A stretch of DNA of 64,000 nt from Gordius sp. MW1. Taxonomy: Eukaryota; Nematomorpha; Gordioida; Gordea; Gordiidae. The number at the start of each line of letters is the position of its first letter. Within the stretch, counting starts at the first letter, position 1. The stretch is from the NCBI GenBank assembly GCA_964036665.1, contig OZ038533.1, forward strand, positions 18,658,575-18,722,574. Reading direction: 5' to 3'. A model generated the notes under the pieces. That model worked only from the letters and a program-made list of their open reading frames with translations, was not told the DNA's origin and made no database searches. Both the position numbers and the translations under genes were made by a program. Positions 1-13,503 of the stretch are shown one piece after another.

Positions 1-85
1 GTTAGATTGGGCGAATACGTCGGTAATGTATAGTCCCAAGCCAAACAAAATCCATTTCTCAATGTGATAGAATTTGACCATCGGG

Positions 86-167
86 CATGGGCGTAGCCAG
101 TGGAATTAGAGGGGGGGGGGGTGAAAATGATTTAGGGGGGGGGCAGCCGCTCCTCCCTGCGCCCATG
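86..167 (+). mobile_element. Family A MITE (hAT-like), short copy
   Basis: An 82-bp deleted copy with CATGGGCGTAGCC at one end and GCGCCCATG at the other. It is bounded by a perfect 8-bp direct repeat CCATCGGG (78-85 and 168-175), the target-site duplication expected of hAT transposition. This copy fixes the ends of family A. Confidence 0.85.
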
Positions 168-189
168 CCATCGGGTCTTTATAGAGGCA

Positions 190-328
190 CATGTGCGTAG
201 CCAGGGTTGTGAGGTAAATGATTAGAGAGAGGCATAATAATGAATTTGATATTTTGACTCCAGTTTTACACAATAATTTTTAAATTAAGGGGGAGGGGGA
301 GACCGCCTCATCCTGGCTACACCCACGT
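190..328 (+). mobile_element. Family A MITE, diverged copy
   Basis: Starts ATGTGCGTAGCCAGG and ends CCTGGCTACACCCACG, so the terminal inverted repeats are still readable. The interior has the usual G-rich block near the right end but is otherwise diverged. Confidence 0.7.
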
Positions 329-1577
329 ATAGGCGTCTTATATACCTTTTGTATATGATCAACTCAAATTATAAAAGTCCTTATAAATTTTATAATGTAC
401 TATTTCCTTTATATTAATTGCTAAGTTTAAGTTCATTTTTAAGGAGTACCTAGTTCAATTCCAAACTGAACGAATTAATTCCAATTCAAAATAATTTTAT
501 AAGGGCACACTAGCTCATTTTAAACTTGGTTTTAACAACTCTCTGTGTGAATTAAGTTTTTAAAATTGTTCTTTTTCTAATATTATTTAACAAAGTGTTA
601 ATTTCGTTTACCTTTCTGTTCGCTTAAAGTTATGAAATGAAAACAAAACACATGGATTGGGTTGAAAGTTTTTGTATGCTAAAACCTGATCTTCAACCCA
701 TTTTATTTTAATAGCTCAATCCAGAGCAAAAATTTATTAAACATCGACCTTAAAGATAAATTTTATATTGTTCCAATTCCAAAAATAAGGGAGACCCACA
801 TTTTGTATATATTGCTAAAGTTAAATTTTAGTATGGTTGGAAGGCGAGAAAATTTACTTTACGAAACAAGGGCTTTTTGAGTCCCTTCTCACTATGGTTT
901 ACCTAGAAAGGCGGTCAAGCTTAAGCGGCTCAAACCAAAATTAATAAAAAAAAATATTTGCGCCTCGGGCTCGGGGCCTGATGGTTGAGATTCGAATCCG
1001 AGGCTCGAGGTTAACTCAAAGCAAATCGCCAACGAATTATTTATAAAATCAATTAACCCAACCATATTTTTAAAGAAATCTAGCTCTACAAATCAAAACC
1101 CCTCCTCACTATTAATGATCATTTTTTAGTCAAAATTGTTGAATTTTGTTATTCTTTTTTTAATATATATACGAATAAAAACATCAAAAAAAAGTATATC
1201 TTAATAACTGAAAGAGCTGCTTTATTTTAAATCGAAAAATTTACAATTTTTAATTAAAAAGAGATTTTTATATAAAAATTAGTTATAAGTTATAGCTAGA
1301 TACATTTGATACTTCGCTATTAATAAATTAAGGTTGTTCATGTTTTAGAGCAGCTAGTAGCTATCAATTTCACTCATAAATATTAACTATATAATTTATT
1401 TGAAAGATACTATTCAAAAAAGATGTCTAACATGGCCTGGGCTCAGATTATAATTGAAAAACGTAATACCTCCTCGAGTCACACTCAAATTGTGCAAAAA
1501 TTTCGAGCTCGGGTCGAGCTAGGCCAAATAAAAAACAAAAACAAAAACTACTATTAAATAAAATATTGCAAAATAAT
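329..1577. other. AT-rich stretch, no gene seen
   Basis: No coding exon is recognised. At about 960-1020 there is a GC-rich patch with GATTCGAATCC, which resembles a pol III B box, but no matching A box or cloverleaf is visible. Being downstream of the kinase stop codon, the first bases may include its 3' UTR. Confidence 0.5.
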
Positions 1578-1964
1578 TTATTCGATCGAATTTATAATAT
1601 CTTGAGACTCAATAATTCTCTTGGTATGCTTTTTGTTATCTTTTCTCTTTTCAACGACTTCTACTTGAACATTAGCTTTTTTCGAGGTTTCGCTTATTTT
1701 ATTGTATTTCGTCGCCGAACTTGATTCCGTATAATTTTCATCTTCAATTTCTTCATCTTCATTAGTTTTACCTCTAATCCACTTACTACTTCTTATCTCT
1801 GGTATTCTGGCCCTCTTATCAATATCCCATTCTAGCAATTTATAAACTAGTTCTTTCACTTCGGTAGAAAGTTTTTTTGATCTCGAGAATCCAACTCTTT
1901 TCTCAGTTTGTTCTTTAATCATCTTTTTGATATTAGAATCATCGTACGGCATTGAACCGCAAAC
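1578..1964 (-). CDS. TSSK-like kinase, last exon (kinase C-lobe and tail)
   Basis: Begins after a TACTAG acceptor with codons for VCGSMPYDDSN, the TSSK C-lobe signature, and continues through VYKLLEWDIDKRARIPEI, the terminal kinase helices. A charged Ser/Glu/Lys-rich tail of about 60 residues follows. It is open for 129 codons and ends TAA at 1578, which overlaps an AATAAA poly(A)-type signal (1577-1582). Confidence 0.8.
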   Translation of the reverse strand, partial: VCGSMPYDDSNIKKMIKEQTEKRVGFSRSKKLSTEVKELVYKLLEWDIDKRARIPEIRSSKWIRGKTNEDEEIEDENYTESSSATKYNKISETSKKANVQVEVVEKRKDNKKHTKRIIESQDIINSIE

Positions 1965-2406
1965 CTAGTACACAACGGTTTTAATTTTAAATAATAGCCA
2001 AGTTCTTTAGTCTAGGCTAAGCAAGGATAAAATGATAAAACAAGAGTCTAAACGATTTGTACATAATATATTGACAAACAAATAAATCCTCTATTTTATT
2101 ATTTTTATTAGAAATGATTCAAGTCTAATAAATTAATATAAATTACATTAAAAAATCATTGTAATAATCTAAATAGTGTTATTAATACTTTTGGTTGCCT
2201 AAAATATATGCACTCATGGGCGTAGCCAGCATTGGAATTATAGGGGTGCAATAGACCAATGTTACACGATCCAAATTCTTGTACTGTATAAGCGATCTGA
2301 CATTCCATTTTCTTATTCGATCCAAAAAATAACGAAGCGTCGATTTGTGTTTTTCGCATTCGGAAAAACACGAATCGTGAGAAATAAACAAAATTTTTAA
2401 CTCACG

Positions 2407-2741
2407 TGTAGAGGCTCTTTCGCACTCTACTTTCCCTTGACCCCGTCTAGGCGAATTCTATCACGTGATTTTTATTTTAATAGCCCCTCGCTTGTACTTA
2501 ACCATCACGTGATTTTTATTTTAATAGCCCCTCGCTTGTACTTAACCATCAGGTGATTTTTATTTTAATAGCCCCTCGCTTGTACTTAACCATCACGTTA
2601 TTTTTTATTTTAACCTCGCTTGTATTCAATCATCGCCGGATTATTCAAATTATAAAGGGCTCGCGCAGCTAGATAAGCACAACTTTTAAAACTAACATTT
2701 ATTATTCTTTTTTTCGCTTAATAATGAAATAAACCACTTCA
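2407..2741 (+). repeat. 5' LTR
   Basis: A 335-bp terminal repeat starting TGTAG and ending TTCA. It differs from the 3' copy at two sites (near 2658 and 2708). The sequence right after it, TTTGGTGACCC, sits where the tRNA primer-binding site belongs; the tRNA was not identified. Confidence 0.93.
2461..2631 (+). repeat. 44-bp tandem repeat inside the 5' LTR
   Basis: Units start at 2461, 2505, 2549 and 2593. Each begins with TCACGTGATT or a variant and contains TAGCCCCTCGCTTG. The CACGTG core is an E-box, so the array could be an enhancer in the U3 region (inference). The 3' LTR has the same array. Confidence 0.9.
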
Positions 2742-2756
2742 TTTGGTGACCCAAAA

Positions 2757-3551
2757 ATGTCCACGCAACCATCTGATATGGAGGTTAAAAGCGAAAATGC
2801 CACATATTTTAAACTGCCACAGTTTAACAATATAAACTCCCGCTCATGGTTCATCCAAATAGAGGCTCTTTTCTTGGTAAGAAAGATAAAAAGCGAAGCT
2901 ACCAAAGTTGGGTACTTAATAGAAGCCTTGCCACTGGAAATAACCATCTAAATTCAAGATATCCTACAAAATATGCCCGACATTTTACCCTATACAACCA
3001 TGAAAGCAGTCATCATAGACCGCACTAGCCAATCCAATTCTGCTAGACTTCGTGCTCTTCTCACAACTGTCGAATTAGGAGATCGCACCCCATCCCAGCT
3101 TCTGCGTTTCATGAAAAATCTTCTGGGAACGAATTCCATGGATGAACGAGTTCTTAAAGAACTTTGGTTAGAAAAACTTCCAAAAAACATGACCGGCATT
3201 TTGGCAATTGTTTCTGACGAGCAGTCCCTCTCCAAATTGGCCGAAACTGCGGACAAAATTGTAGAGACCTACCACAACTCCACATGTCCAATTGTAAATG
3301 TAGTCACGGAAGATGAATCGACTCGGCTTAGGGAGATGATTGCAAAACTCACACAGGAGGTACAAAATTTAAAAATCTCAATCAATAGGCCACGTGATCG
3401 TTCCAACTCGAGACGCCGCAATCCCTCTACCGTTCGCCACCCTAGCGCGCATATTCAACCAAATATACTTTGTTGGTACCATTACCGCTTTAAAGACAAG
3501 GCGCTCAAATGCGTGCAACCTTGCGCATTTAACCCCTCCTCGACAAACTAG
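2757..3551 (+). pseudogene. gag: Gag of the LTR retrotransposon, with an in-frame stop
   Basis: One reading frame runs from the ATG at 2757 to TAG at 3549-3551, interrupted by TAA at 2949-2951. The first part (64 codons, YFKLPQFNNINSRSWFIQIEA) and second part (LGDRTPSQLLRFMKNLLG, LKELWLEKLPKNM, LSKLAETADKI) match the Gag type common in animal Ty3/gypsy elements. The C-terminus has a CWYHYRFKDKALKC segment typical of that Gag type. Pol lies in the -1 frame; that frame opens at 3533, so gag and pol overlap by 19 bases and a -1 shift is the likely expression route. The stop would end translation after about a quarter of the protein. Confidence 0.85.
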
Positions 3552-3565
3552 TAGACCACCCAGGG

Positions 3566-6241
3566 ATGGCGACGCCTGGACTTGGTCTAAAACTTAGTCG
3601 CCTATTTTACATATTCGACAAATCCACGGGTCAGCGATTTCTCATTGACACAGGCGCAGAAATTTCCGTTATTCCGCCTTCTCGAGACCATTCCTTGACC
3701 CCTTCATATGTGCAACTTCAGGCCGCCAATTCTACCCCTATCAAAACATATGGCCAAAAGCTTTTCACTTTGGACCTCGGCCTACGCAAAGAATTTAGAT
3801 GGATTTTTACAATAGCAGACGTTAAACAGCCAATCATCGGAGCCGATTTTCTTAATCACTACCATCTAGTAGTTGATATAAAAAAGAAGCAGCTTTTCGA
3901 CACTCAAACGACATTAACATCTGCAGGCAAGGCTACATTCGCTACGTCAATCAACATACAAGTTGGGATAATTGGCACCTCCCCCATCAAATCACTACTT
4001 CAGAAGTATGCCTCCATAGTGTCCCCTTCTGATTATAAGGCTCAAGTAACTCATAGCACTCAACACCATATCCACACCAACGGCCCCCCGGTTCGCTCAA
4101 AACCAAGGAGACTCTTCCCGGACAAGCTTAAGATTGCCCGAGACAAATTTACTCACATGCTCGAACTTGGTATAATCCGTCCCTCTAACAGTGACTGGTC
4201 CTCACCCCTGCACATGGTACCCAAGAAGGCCGCGGGAGATTGGAGACCTTGTGGCGACTATCGCATGCTCAACAGTCGCACAATTCCCGACTGTTATCCC
4301 CTTCCCCACCTCCATGATTTTGCGCTGACCCTTTGCAATAAAACGGTATTCTCAAAGATCGACTTAGTCAGGGCATACCACCAAATTCCAATGGCCCCCG
4401 AGGATATTTCTAAAACCGCCATCACAACCCCGTTCGGTCTTTTTGAATTTCTTCGCATGCCATTTGGCCTTCGCAACGCTGCCCAGACGTTTCAACGCTT
4501 TATGGACCAAGTTTTTAGAGAACTTGATTTTGTTTTTGTTTACCTTGACGACGTACTCATCGCGAGTTCTTCCATTGATGAACACCACAATCATATTAGA
4601 CTGGTTTTTGAAAAACTCAAGTCTTTCGGTATTAAAATCAGTCAGGATAAATGCGTATGGTGTCAAAACGAAATTAATTTTTTGGGACACAAAATCACCC
4701 CTCAAGGTTTGTCACCCCTTCAGGACAAGGTGGAAGCAATCCTCAATTTCCCACAGCCTACTTCGATGACTCAGTTGAGACGCTTCTTAGGGATGATTAA
4801 TTTTTATAGACGGTTTATTCCGATGTGTGCCGATTTACTCAAACCTCTCACCGATTTGCTCGACGGTTCAAAGAAGACAATTTCCTGCACCCCGGAAGCT
4901 TCGAATGCTTTTAACAACGCCAAACTCGCTTTAAGCAATGTCGTGCCTCTCTCCCATCTTCAAAAAGACGCTCAACTCTCAATCACCACCGACGCCTCCA
5001 ACTCAGCTGTAGGAGCCGTATTACATCAAACATCTAACGGTAATACGCTGCCTTTGGCCTTTTTTTCCCAAAAGCTAACAAAAACTCAACAACGATACAG
5101 TGCATTCGGTCGCGAATTATTAGCAATATATTTAACAATCCGCCATTACCGCCATTTTTTAGAAGGTCATGAATTCACTATTTATACAGACCACAAGCCA
5201 CTAACTTATGCTTTCAGTACACCTATCGACAAATACTCCCCGCGGGAGATTAGACAGTTAGACTATATTTCGCAATATACTACCGATCTCCAATATATAG
5301 CTGGCAAATCAAATGTAGTCGCTGACACCCTCTCAAGGTCTGAAATTGATTCCGTTGATTTTAAAGACAGGCCCCTAGTAGAAAGGTTAGCTTTGGCTCA
5401 GATGGAAGAAAAGTCGGCATTTCAGGACCTAAAGTCCCTAAAATTAACGCAACTTCCTATACCTAGCTCTGATTTGACCGTGCAATGCGACATGTCCACA
5501 ACCTCACCTCGACCACTTGTTCCAACTTCACTCAGACGCGTAATTTTTGATAACTTCCACAACTTATCACACCCTGGCACGCGTGCAACACTTAAGCTGA
5601 TTTCACGTCGATATGTTTGGCCCTCCATCAATAAGGATGTAAGGAAATGGGCCAAATCATGCGTTGCTTGCCAAAAATCGAAGATTCATCGTCACATAAA
5701 AGCCCCTTTAGGCACATTTGCTGAACCTGACGCTCGATTTAGCCACATCCACGTCGATCTCGTTGGTCCACTACCACCGTCGAATGGATATACCCACTTA
5801 CTTACCATTATTGACCGTTTCACACGATGGCCTGTGGCCATGCCGATCCGTGACACCTCAGCCCAAACGGTTGCAAAAGCTCTGATCAAGTATTGGATAG
5901 CTGACCTCGGAGTACCATCAAGCCTCACAACAGATAGAGGTCCCCAGTTTGAGTCCCAATTATTTCGGAATCTCACGCAACTCCTTGGTGTAAATCACAT
6001 CACAACCACTGCCTATCATCCACAAGCCAACGGCATGATTGAGAGATTTCATCGACAGTTGAAAAGTTCCTTGATGGCACAAGGTGACACAAACAAATGG
6101 GATGAGCTCTTACCATTAATTTTGCTTGGCATTCGAACCACAATCAAGGATGACTTAGGTTGCACTCCAGCCGAATTAGTTTATGGCACTACACTTAGAC
6201 TTCCCGGCGAATTTTTTTACGAACTCAAGAACACCTCATAA
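3566..6241 (+). CDS. pol: Pol polyprotein: protease, RT, RNase H, integrase
   Basis: An 891-codon frame. It contains an aspartic protease ([10 protein letters not shown], residue ~28), reverse transcriptase ([11 protein letters not shown], ~326), RNase H ([16 protein letters not shown] and [13 protein letters not shown]), integrase HHCC finger (HPGTRATL...CVACQKS, ~669-703) and integrase core with D-D-35-E ([23 protein letters not shown]). The ATG at 3566 is only the first Met in the open frame; translation probably enters from gag by frameshifting. The frame ends early at 6241, just after a T7 run, and the rest of the integrase C-terminus is in another frame. Confidence 0.93.
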   Translation: MATPGLGLKLSRLFYIFDKSTGQRFLIDTGAEISVIPPSRDHSLTPSYVQLQAANSTPIKTYGQKLFTLDLGLRKEFRWIFTIADVKQPIIGADFLNHYHLVVDIKKKQLFDTQTTLTSAGKATFATSINIQVGIIGTSPIKSLLQKYASIVSPSDYKAQVTHSTQHHIHTNGPPVRSKPRRLFPDKLKIARDKFTHMLELGIIRPSNSDWSSPLHMVPKKAAGDWRPCGDYRMLNSRTIPDCYPLPHLHDFALTLCNKTVFSKIDLVRAYHQIPMAPEDISKTAITTPFGLFEFLRMPFGLRNAAQTFQRFMDQVFRELDFVFVYLDDVLIASSSIDEHHNHIRLVFEKLKSFGIKISQDKCVWCQNEINFLGHKITPQGLSPLQDKVEAILNFPQPTSMTQLRRFLGMINFYRRFIPMCADLLKPLTDLLDGSKKTISCTPEASNAFNNAKLALSNVVPLSHLQKDAQLSITTDASNSAVGAVLHQTSNGNTLPLAFFSQKLTKTQQRYSAFGRELLAIYLTIRHYRHFLEGHEFTIYTDHKPLTYAFSTPIDKYSPREIRQLDYISQYTTDLQYIAGKSNVVADTLSRSEIDSVDFKDRPLVERLALAQMEEKSAFQDLKSLKLTQLPIPSSDLTVQCDMSTTSPRPLVPTSLRRVIFDNFHNLSHPGTRATLKLISRRYVWPSINKDVRKWAKSCVACQKSKIHRHIKAPLGTFAEPDARFSHIHVDLVGPLPPSNGYTHLLTIIDRFTRWPVAMPIRDTSAQTVAKALIKYWIADLGVPSSLTTDRGPQFESQLFRNLTQLLGVNHITTTAYHPQANGMIERFHRQLKSSLMAQGDTNKWDELLPLILLGIRTTIKDDLGCTPAELVYGTTLRLPGEFFYELKNTS

Positions 6242-6686
6242 CGCCTCCGAATTCATTAAATGCCTAAAACAACATTTTTACCATTTACCTTTTAAAAAAG
6301 TCAGGACACAATTGACAAATGCGAGTACAACTTCACTTCTTAAGGACTGTAAATACGTTTTTATCCGTAATGATTTCGTTCGAAAAAGTTTGGTGCCACC
6401 ATATGACGGCCCGTTCAGAGTAAAGTCCAAACATGCTAAATATTTTATTATTGAAAAAAACGGAAAAGCTGACTCAGTTTCGATCGAGCGATTGAAACCT
6501 GCATATTTAGATACTTCAACTGAGCCGCTTACGGCTACTGAAAATGTAAATCCACCCAAAGTTTGTCCCTCCGACGACATCGCCGGACCAGCTAACTCCG
6601 ACCCAGACCTAACAAAATCAAAAGAAAACCAATACATCACATCGAGAGGAAGGCACGTGCATTGGCGCTATAAACTACTACACTAG
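6219..6686 (+). pseudogene. pol: Pol integrase C-terminal domain, shifted frame
   Basis: After the run of seven T (6212-6218) the homologous reading moves to a different frame: [13 protein letters not shown], then FIRNDFVRKSLVPPYDGPF and VSIERLKPAY, the module normally found at the C-terminus of this kind of Ty3/gypsy integrase, followed by a ~60-residue tail. A one-base length change in the T run explains the break, either as mutation or as a sequencing error. Confidence 0.82.
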
Positions 6687-6719
6687 CCACAACTCTCCGA
6701 GTGGAGCCCCGAGAATAGT

Positions 6720-7054
6720 TGTAGAGGCTCTTTCGCACTCTACTTTCCCTTGACCCCGTCTAGGCGAATTCTATCACGTGATTTTTATTTTAATAGCCCC
6801 TCGCTTGTACTTAACCATCACGTGATTTTTATTTTAATAGCCCCTCGCTTGTACTTAACCATCAGGTGATTTTTATTTTAATAGCCCCTCGCTTGTACTT
6901 AACCATCACGTTATTTTTTATTTTAACCTCGCTTGTATTCAATCATCGCCGGATTATTCAAATTATAATGGGCTCGCGCAGCTAGATAAGCACAACTTTT
7001 AAAACTAACATTTATTATTCGTTTTTTCGCTTAATAATGAAATAAACCACTTCA
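6720..7054 (+). repeat. 3' LTR
   Basis: A 335-bp copy of the 5' LTR, including the 44-bp tandem array. It ends ACTTCA directly before the CACG target duplication. The short purine-rich GTGGAGCCCCGAGAATAG just upstream is the best polypurine-tract candidate, but is weak. Confidence 0.93.
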
Positions 7055-7479
7055 CACGTTTTCATATTAGGGTTTCGGTCTCGCAGGGGCAGGTTTTGTA
7101 GGGTCAGGTCTTTTTACTATGGATCGAATAAGAAAATAGAATGTCAGATCGCTTATACAGTGCAAGAATTTGGATCGTGTAACATTGGCCAGTGCAATAA
7201 TGATTTTGGGATGGGCAAAATGATCATTATTTAAAATTTAACCATAATTATAATAAATTTTAACAAATTTTTGGATTTATAAAGGGGCAGCCGCCGCTAT
7301 CTGCCCCGCCCCCCTTGGCTACGCCCATGTTTGCACTTATTCGCAACAGGTTAGACCAAAAAATTGTTTTAAAGGACCTATGAACATGTAACTTCTAAAA
7401 CATTCCAGATCAACTATTCATTAAAAAACAATAGTTGGTCGAGTTTAGATACAAGATAAAAACATTCTTATTTGTATTA

Positions 7480-10522
<3,043 letters not shown>

Positions 10523-10544
10523 TAAGTATGGTTAGTAACCATAC

Positions 10545-10626
10545 CTGCGTAGGATCTAGCAAATCCAAAATCCGATATTTTGATACTATTATTGATTCCA
10601 GCAACAAATTTTCACACTTCAAGTCC
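10545..10626 (-). CDS. TSSK-like kinase, exon 3 (HRD loop and DFG)
   Basis: After a CTTAG acceptor the exon encodes DLKCENLLLE, then, one base out of frame, NNSIKISDFGFARSYA, ending at a GCAG/GTATGG donor. The missing base lies around 10585-10595. Catalytic Asp, Asn and the DFG triplet are all present. Confidence 0.78.
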
Positions 10627-10680
10627 CTAAGTTATAATATTGGCATAAAGATAACATAATTATAGATTTCGAGATTGTAC

Positions 10681-10830
10681 CTATGAACTATATTATTTTG
10701 GTGTAGGTATGAAATGCCGTTCGTCAGTTCTATAAACATGCGCCTGGCCCGTCTTTCATCGAGCGCGCCTTTGAGTTTTATGTATTGTAATAAATCTCCG
10801 TGACCCGCTAATTCCATTACAACATAATAT
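10681..10830 (-). CDS. TSSK-like kinase, exon 2
   Basis: Encodes YYVVMELAGHGDLLQYIK, LDERRARRMFIEL and ISYLHQNNIVHR, the hinge to catalytic loop of a TSSK. The donor is CATAG/GTACAA. The intron to exon 3 is only 54 nt (10627-10680), is GT-AG and keeps phase exactly. On the 5' side an AAAG acceptor leaves a phase that does not match exon 1. Confidence 0.82.
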
Positions 10831-10906
10831 CTTTAAAATGAAAATGAAGAGTTATCAAAGTAAGGAGCATTAAGCCTAAATCATATATAAGTCGCGTCAT
10901 AATCGA

Positions 10907-11075
10907 CATGGGAGTAGCCAAGAAGAGGGGGGTGGCAGGGAGGGGTGGCTGCCTCCTCTAAATCTAAAAATTTGTTAAAATTTATTAAAATGATGGCTAA
11001 AATTTCAAAAAATGATCCCTTTCCTTCCTAAATCATTATTGCCCCCCGCTAATTTCAATGCTGGCTACGCCCATG
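10907..11075 (-). mobile_element. Family A MITE
   Basis: A near-complete copy in reverse orientation: starts CATGGGAGTAGCCA and ends GCTGGCTACGCCCATG, with the G/C-run interior. It lies in the kinase intron between exons 1 and 2; the rest of that intron (10831-12132) is AT-rich with no further exon seen. Confidence 0.85.
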
Positions 11076-12058
11076 GCTATTATATTACTCCCAAATTGTA
11101 AGCTATGCTCTATATATCAACAATGAAAAATTTATGTATCTTTGTATAGGAGAAAATGATTTGTTGTAGTTATTTATTGTTACTAATTAAAGCTATGATA
11201 AAGTTTAAATATATAATAGCTAATGCTGTAGACTTTTAAGAATAAGACAACAAAAATTTTATAATATCGTCAGTTAGATAGTCTTTAATAAATTAACTTC
11301 CATTCTCAACTCTTTAATATAAGAACTCATGAATTTATACAAACTATGCAAAATTTTTGACGAAGCTTATATAGACAAATGATAAGATATAGAGGTAATA
11401 TTCGTGTGTAATATGGGTTATTGGTATTATAGTAAAGTACAATTTTAAATCTCTGGCCGGTAGCTGGCCACTTTTAATAGATGACACATGCGACGCTTTT
11501 GAATTATTATTTTTTATTTTGTTTTATACCCGCTCTTATATTTTTCCAATTTTAACACTAAATAAACAAATAATAAAATTTAAAAAAAATTAAAGACTTT
11601 CAAAATAAGGCGAATATCAAATAGGTAAAAATATAGCTAATATTTGATGTTTGGACATTTTTTTAATATGTTGTTTTTTAATTAAAAGAATCAGCCAATT
11701 ATTAGTTGTATCGTCCCCGTGGGTTTAGTGGAATCGCTATACAATTTAAACAGGATAGATGTTGTAATGCTTACAGTTGTCGCAAAAAACACTTTTTTAA
11801 CAAAATATACTAAATTTAAAAAAAATTATAGTTAATTTGTTGTTAGATTTACTAAGTTGTCAAAAATGCTGATTATTTAATATATTTGATTGAATGGATC
11901 CTATTTCTGTAATCAATAATGCGACCTAATGAGAATAATGCATTCCTTAATAATTTAAAAGCAATGATAGAAAAAGTTGTGTATTTTTGGGGACACCATT
12001 ATTTACATAATTAAAAAAAGTTAATTTAATCATTTACTATTAGATGGTTCCTATCAGG

Positions 12059-12100
12059 TAGTGTTGTAAAAACGGCTGGTTTTTTTTGGTCGAGCTTTGG
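12059..12100 (+). mobile_element. Family B MITE, half copy
   Basis: TAGTGTTGTAAAAACGGCTGG and a GGTCGAGCTTTGG, i.e. one terminal inverted repeat only. It sits close to the 3' end of kinase exon 1, inside the intron. Confidence 0.75.
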
Positions 12101-12132
12101 TATGTTGTAACTGTATAACTCAAATTTAATAC

Positions 12133-12454
12133 CTTGTATCCTACGGACATAATATCGTAAATTTCGATAATATTAGGGTGGTGTAGGCATCTAATAATAC
12201 TCAATTCTCGTGGTAAAAACTTTTCCGTAAAATCGCGTTTAGCTTTGGATTTGTTGATTATTCTAACCGCAACCCTCTTTTGCAGAGCCTCGCTGAAAGC
12301 CAATTAACTTTAGCATATGAACCTTCCCCAAGCGTGAAACCTAGATAAGTAATCACGTTTTTTTAACTCGGTATCATCGTCTACATTAACGATCTCTCTA
12401 GCGCTATTTTCCGCCCTTGGAATCTGTAAGAGCCAAGTTTTCTGGACTTTCCAT
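12133..12454 (-). CDS. TSSK-like kinase, first exon (glycine loop, beta-3)
   Basis: The ATG at 12452-12454 is the likely start (MESPENLAL). DDDTELKKRDYL, then one base out of frame LGFTLGEGSYAKV, then FSEALQKRVAVRIINKSK, FLPRELSIIR and HHPNIIEIYDI give the N-lobe of a TSSK. The extra base is near 12340. A further frame change is needed between the ATG and DDDTEL, so the N-terminus is uncertain. VAVR replaces the usual VAVK. The donor is TACAAG/GTATTA. Confidence 0.75.
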
Positions 12455-13503
12455 TGCTTAATCTTGCTCTAAGTTATAGATCGTTTCACATCAATGTTTG
12501 CTTGAAAATTTATGGATGGGTTTTGGGGCTTTAATAGGAGTTAAGTCATTTTAGAATGGGAAGGTTAGGATAGTGAGATTGCAGGGGAAAAATCATTAAG
12601 AAAGTGACGTGAAATAGAAGAATATAAAGAATGTGGTGAAGTTTCAATACCAATCACCAAATCATTACGTGTTTTATAAGAAATAGGTATAAAATGCGAC
12701 ATTGATTGTTATGTAATATTGCAAAAAATATTAAAATAGTAGCGCTATGTGTCTTGCTCATTGTTAGCTTATAAAATTTTGCCCATTTAATAAATTCTTT
12801 AAGCATTCATAATCAATTAATTAACTCGCTAGAGATTTAATGGATTTAAAAAGTTAAACTTTTAATTAATAATTTCTCATAATTCAGGCTTTCAAGACAT
12901 TTATAAAAAGTGCATACATTAAAATCTTTGTAAAGACATATAATTTTCAATTAAATTCAACAATACTTAAGTAATACACATTTGTTAGACTTTTTGATAA
13001 GTTATAATAATTGTGTTTTAGATAAACAATTTTCGCTCACATTAATATTTTTGGTACAAATATGGAATTTTTAGTAATATTTATCTGCGTAGCAAAATCC
13101 GATATTAAGACACGCCCTTGAAATAATATTTAGAACATTTAAAATAATCGTTATATATATCTATAAATAAACATTGCCTATGAAGCAAGAATAAAAATCC
13201 CATATTGTATTTAGTTTAGACTTAAATAATTGTTTGCAACACAATTATAAAATTATTTATTACACATAATATTATTGCACGATTAAATCCATTTGTCTAA
13301 GCAAGGGAATGTAAGCGTATTGCACATCAGGACTCAGCTTTAAAATAGAATGTGCATTGCCGTAGTCATAATAATATAACGGGAGGGCGGGTCAGGTTTA
13401 TAATTTACGGAGTGGGTAAAATAATTAATTTTTGTATTTTTAAAACATAATTTTGTTAATTGTATAATGATTATAAATTCTAGGTCTCTGCTCCAAATAT
13501 TTG
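12455..13503. other. Intergenic, AT-rich; no gene seen
   Basis: Separates the start of the kinase from the end of the homeobox gene on the same strand. No ORF with recognisable homology and no family A/B copy were seen. The part nearest 13503 should hold the homeobox 3' UTR and the part nearest 12455 the kinase promoter, but no convincing motif is visible. Confidence 0.4.

Larger units (their letters stand above)
2407..7054 (+). mobile_element. Ty3/gypsy-type LTR retrotransposon, near full length
   Basis: A 4.65-kb element with two 335-bp LTRs (TGTAGAGG...CACTTCA), a 4-bp target duplication CACG (2403-2406, 7055-7058), gag, and pol in the order protease, reverse transcriptase, RNase H, integrase, which is the Ty3/gypsy order. 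By eye the LTRs differ at only two positions, so insertion was recent. No envelope gene is seen. Gag carries an in-frame stop and pol a frameshift, so this copy looks non-autonomous as sequenced. Confidence 0.95.
2254..7191. mobile_element. Inverted-repeat (hAT-like) element hosting an LTR retrotransposon
   Basis: The left arm 2254-2323 and right arm 7121-7190 are ~70-bp near-perfect reverse complements (outer ends near CCAATGTTACACGATCC, inner ends GGATCGAATAAG). Both sides carry GTGCAATA (2246-2253, 7192-7199), an 8-bp target duplication. Without the LTR element its length would be about 280-290 bp. Its family is unassigned. Confidence 0.75.
2215..7329 (+). mobile_element. Family A MITE split by nested insertions
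   Basis: The left piece (2215-2253) begins CATGGGCGTAGCCAG. The right piece (7192-7329) has the standard family-A interior and ends GGCTACGCCCATG. The two join across a duplicated GTGCAATA, so a ~170-bp MITE was interrupted by the element at 2254-7191. Confidence 0.8.

Noticed and set aside
955-1030. Possible tRNA or SINE with GATTCGAATCC
   Set aside because: Only a B-box-like motif is seen; there is no A box at the right distance and no cloverleaf stems could be drawn.
4294-4769. ORFs overlapping pol in other frames and strand
   Set aside because: Shadows of the RT domain, which has clear homology in the main frame.
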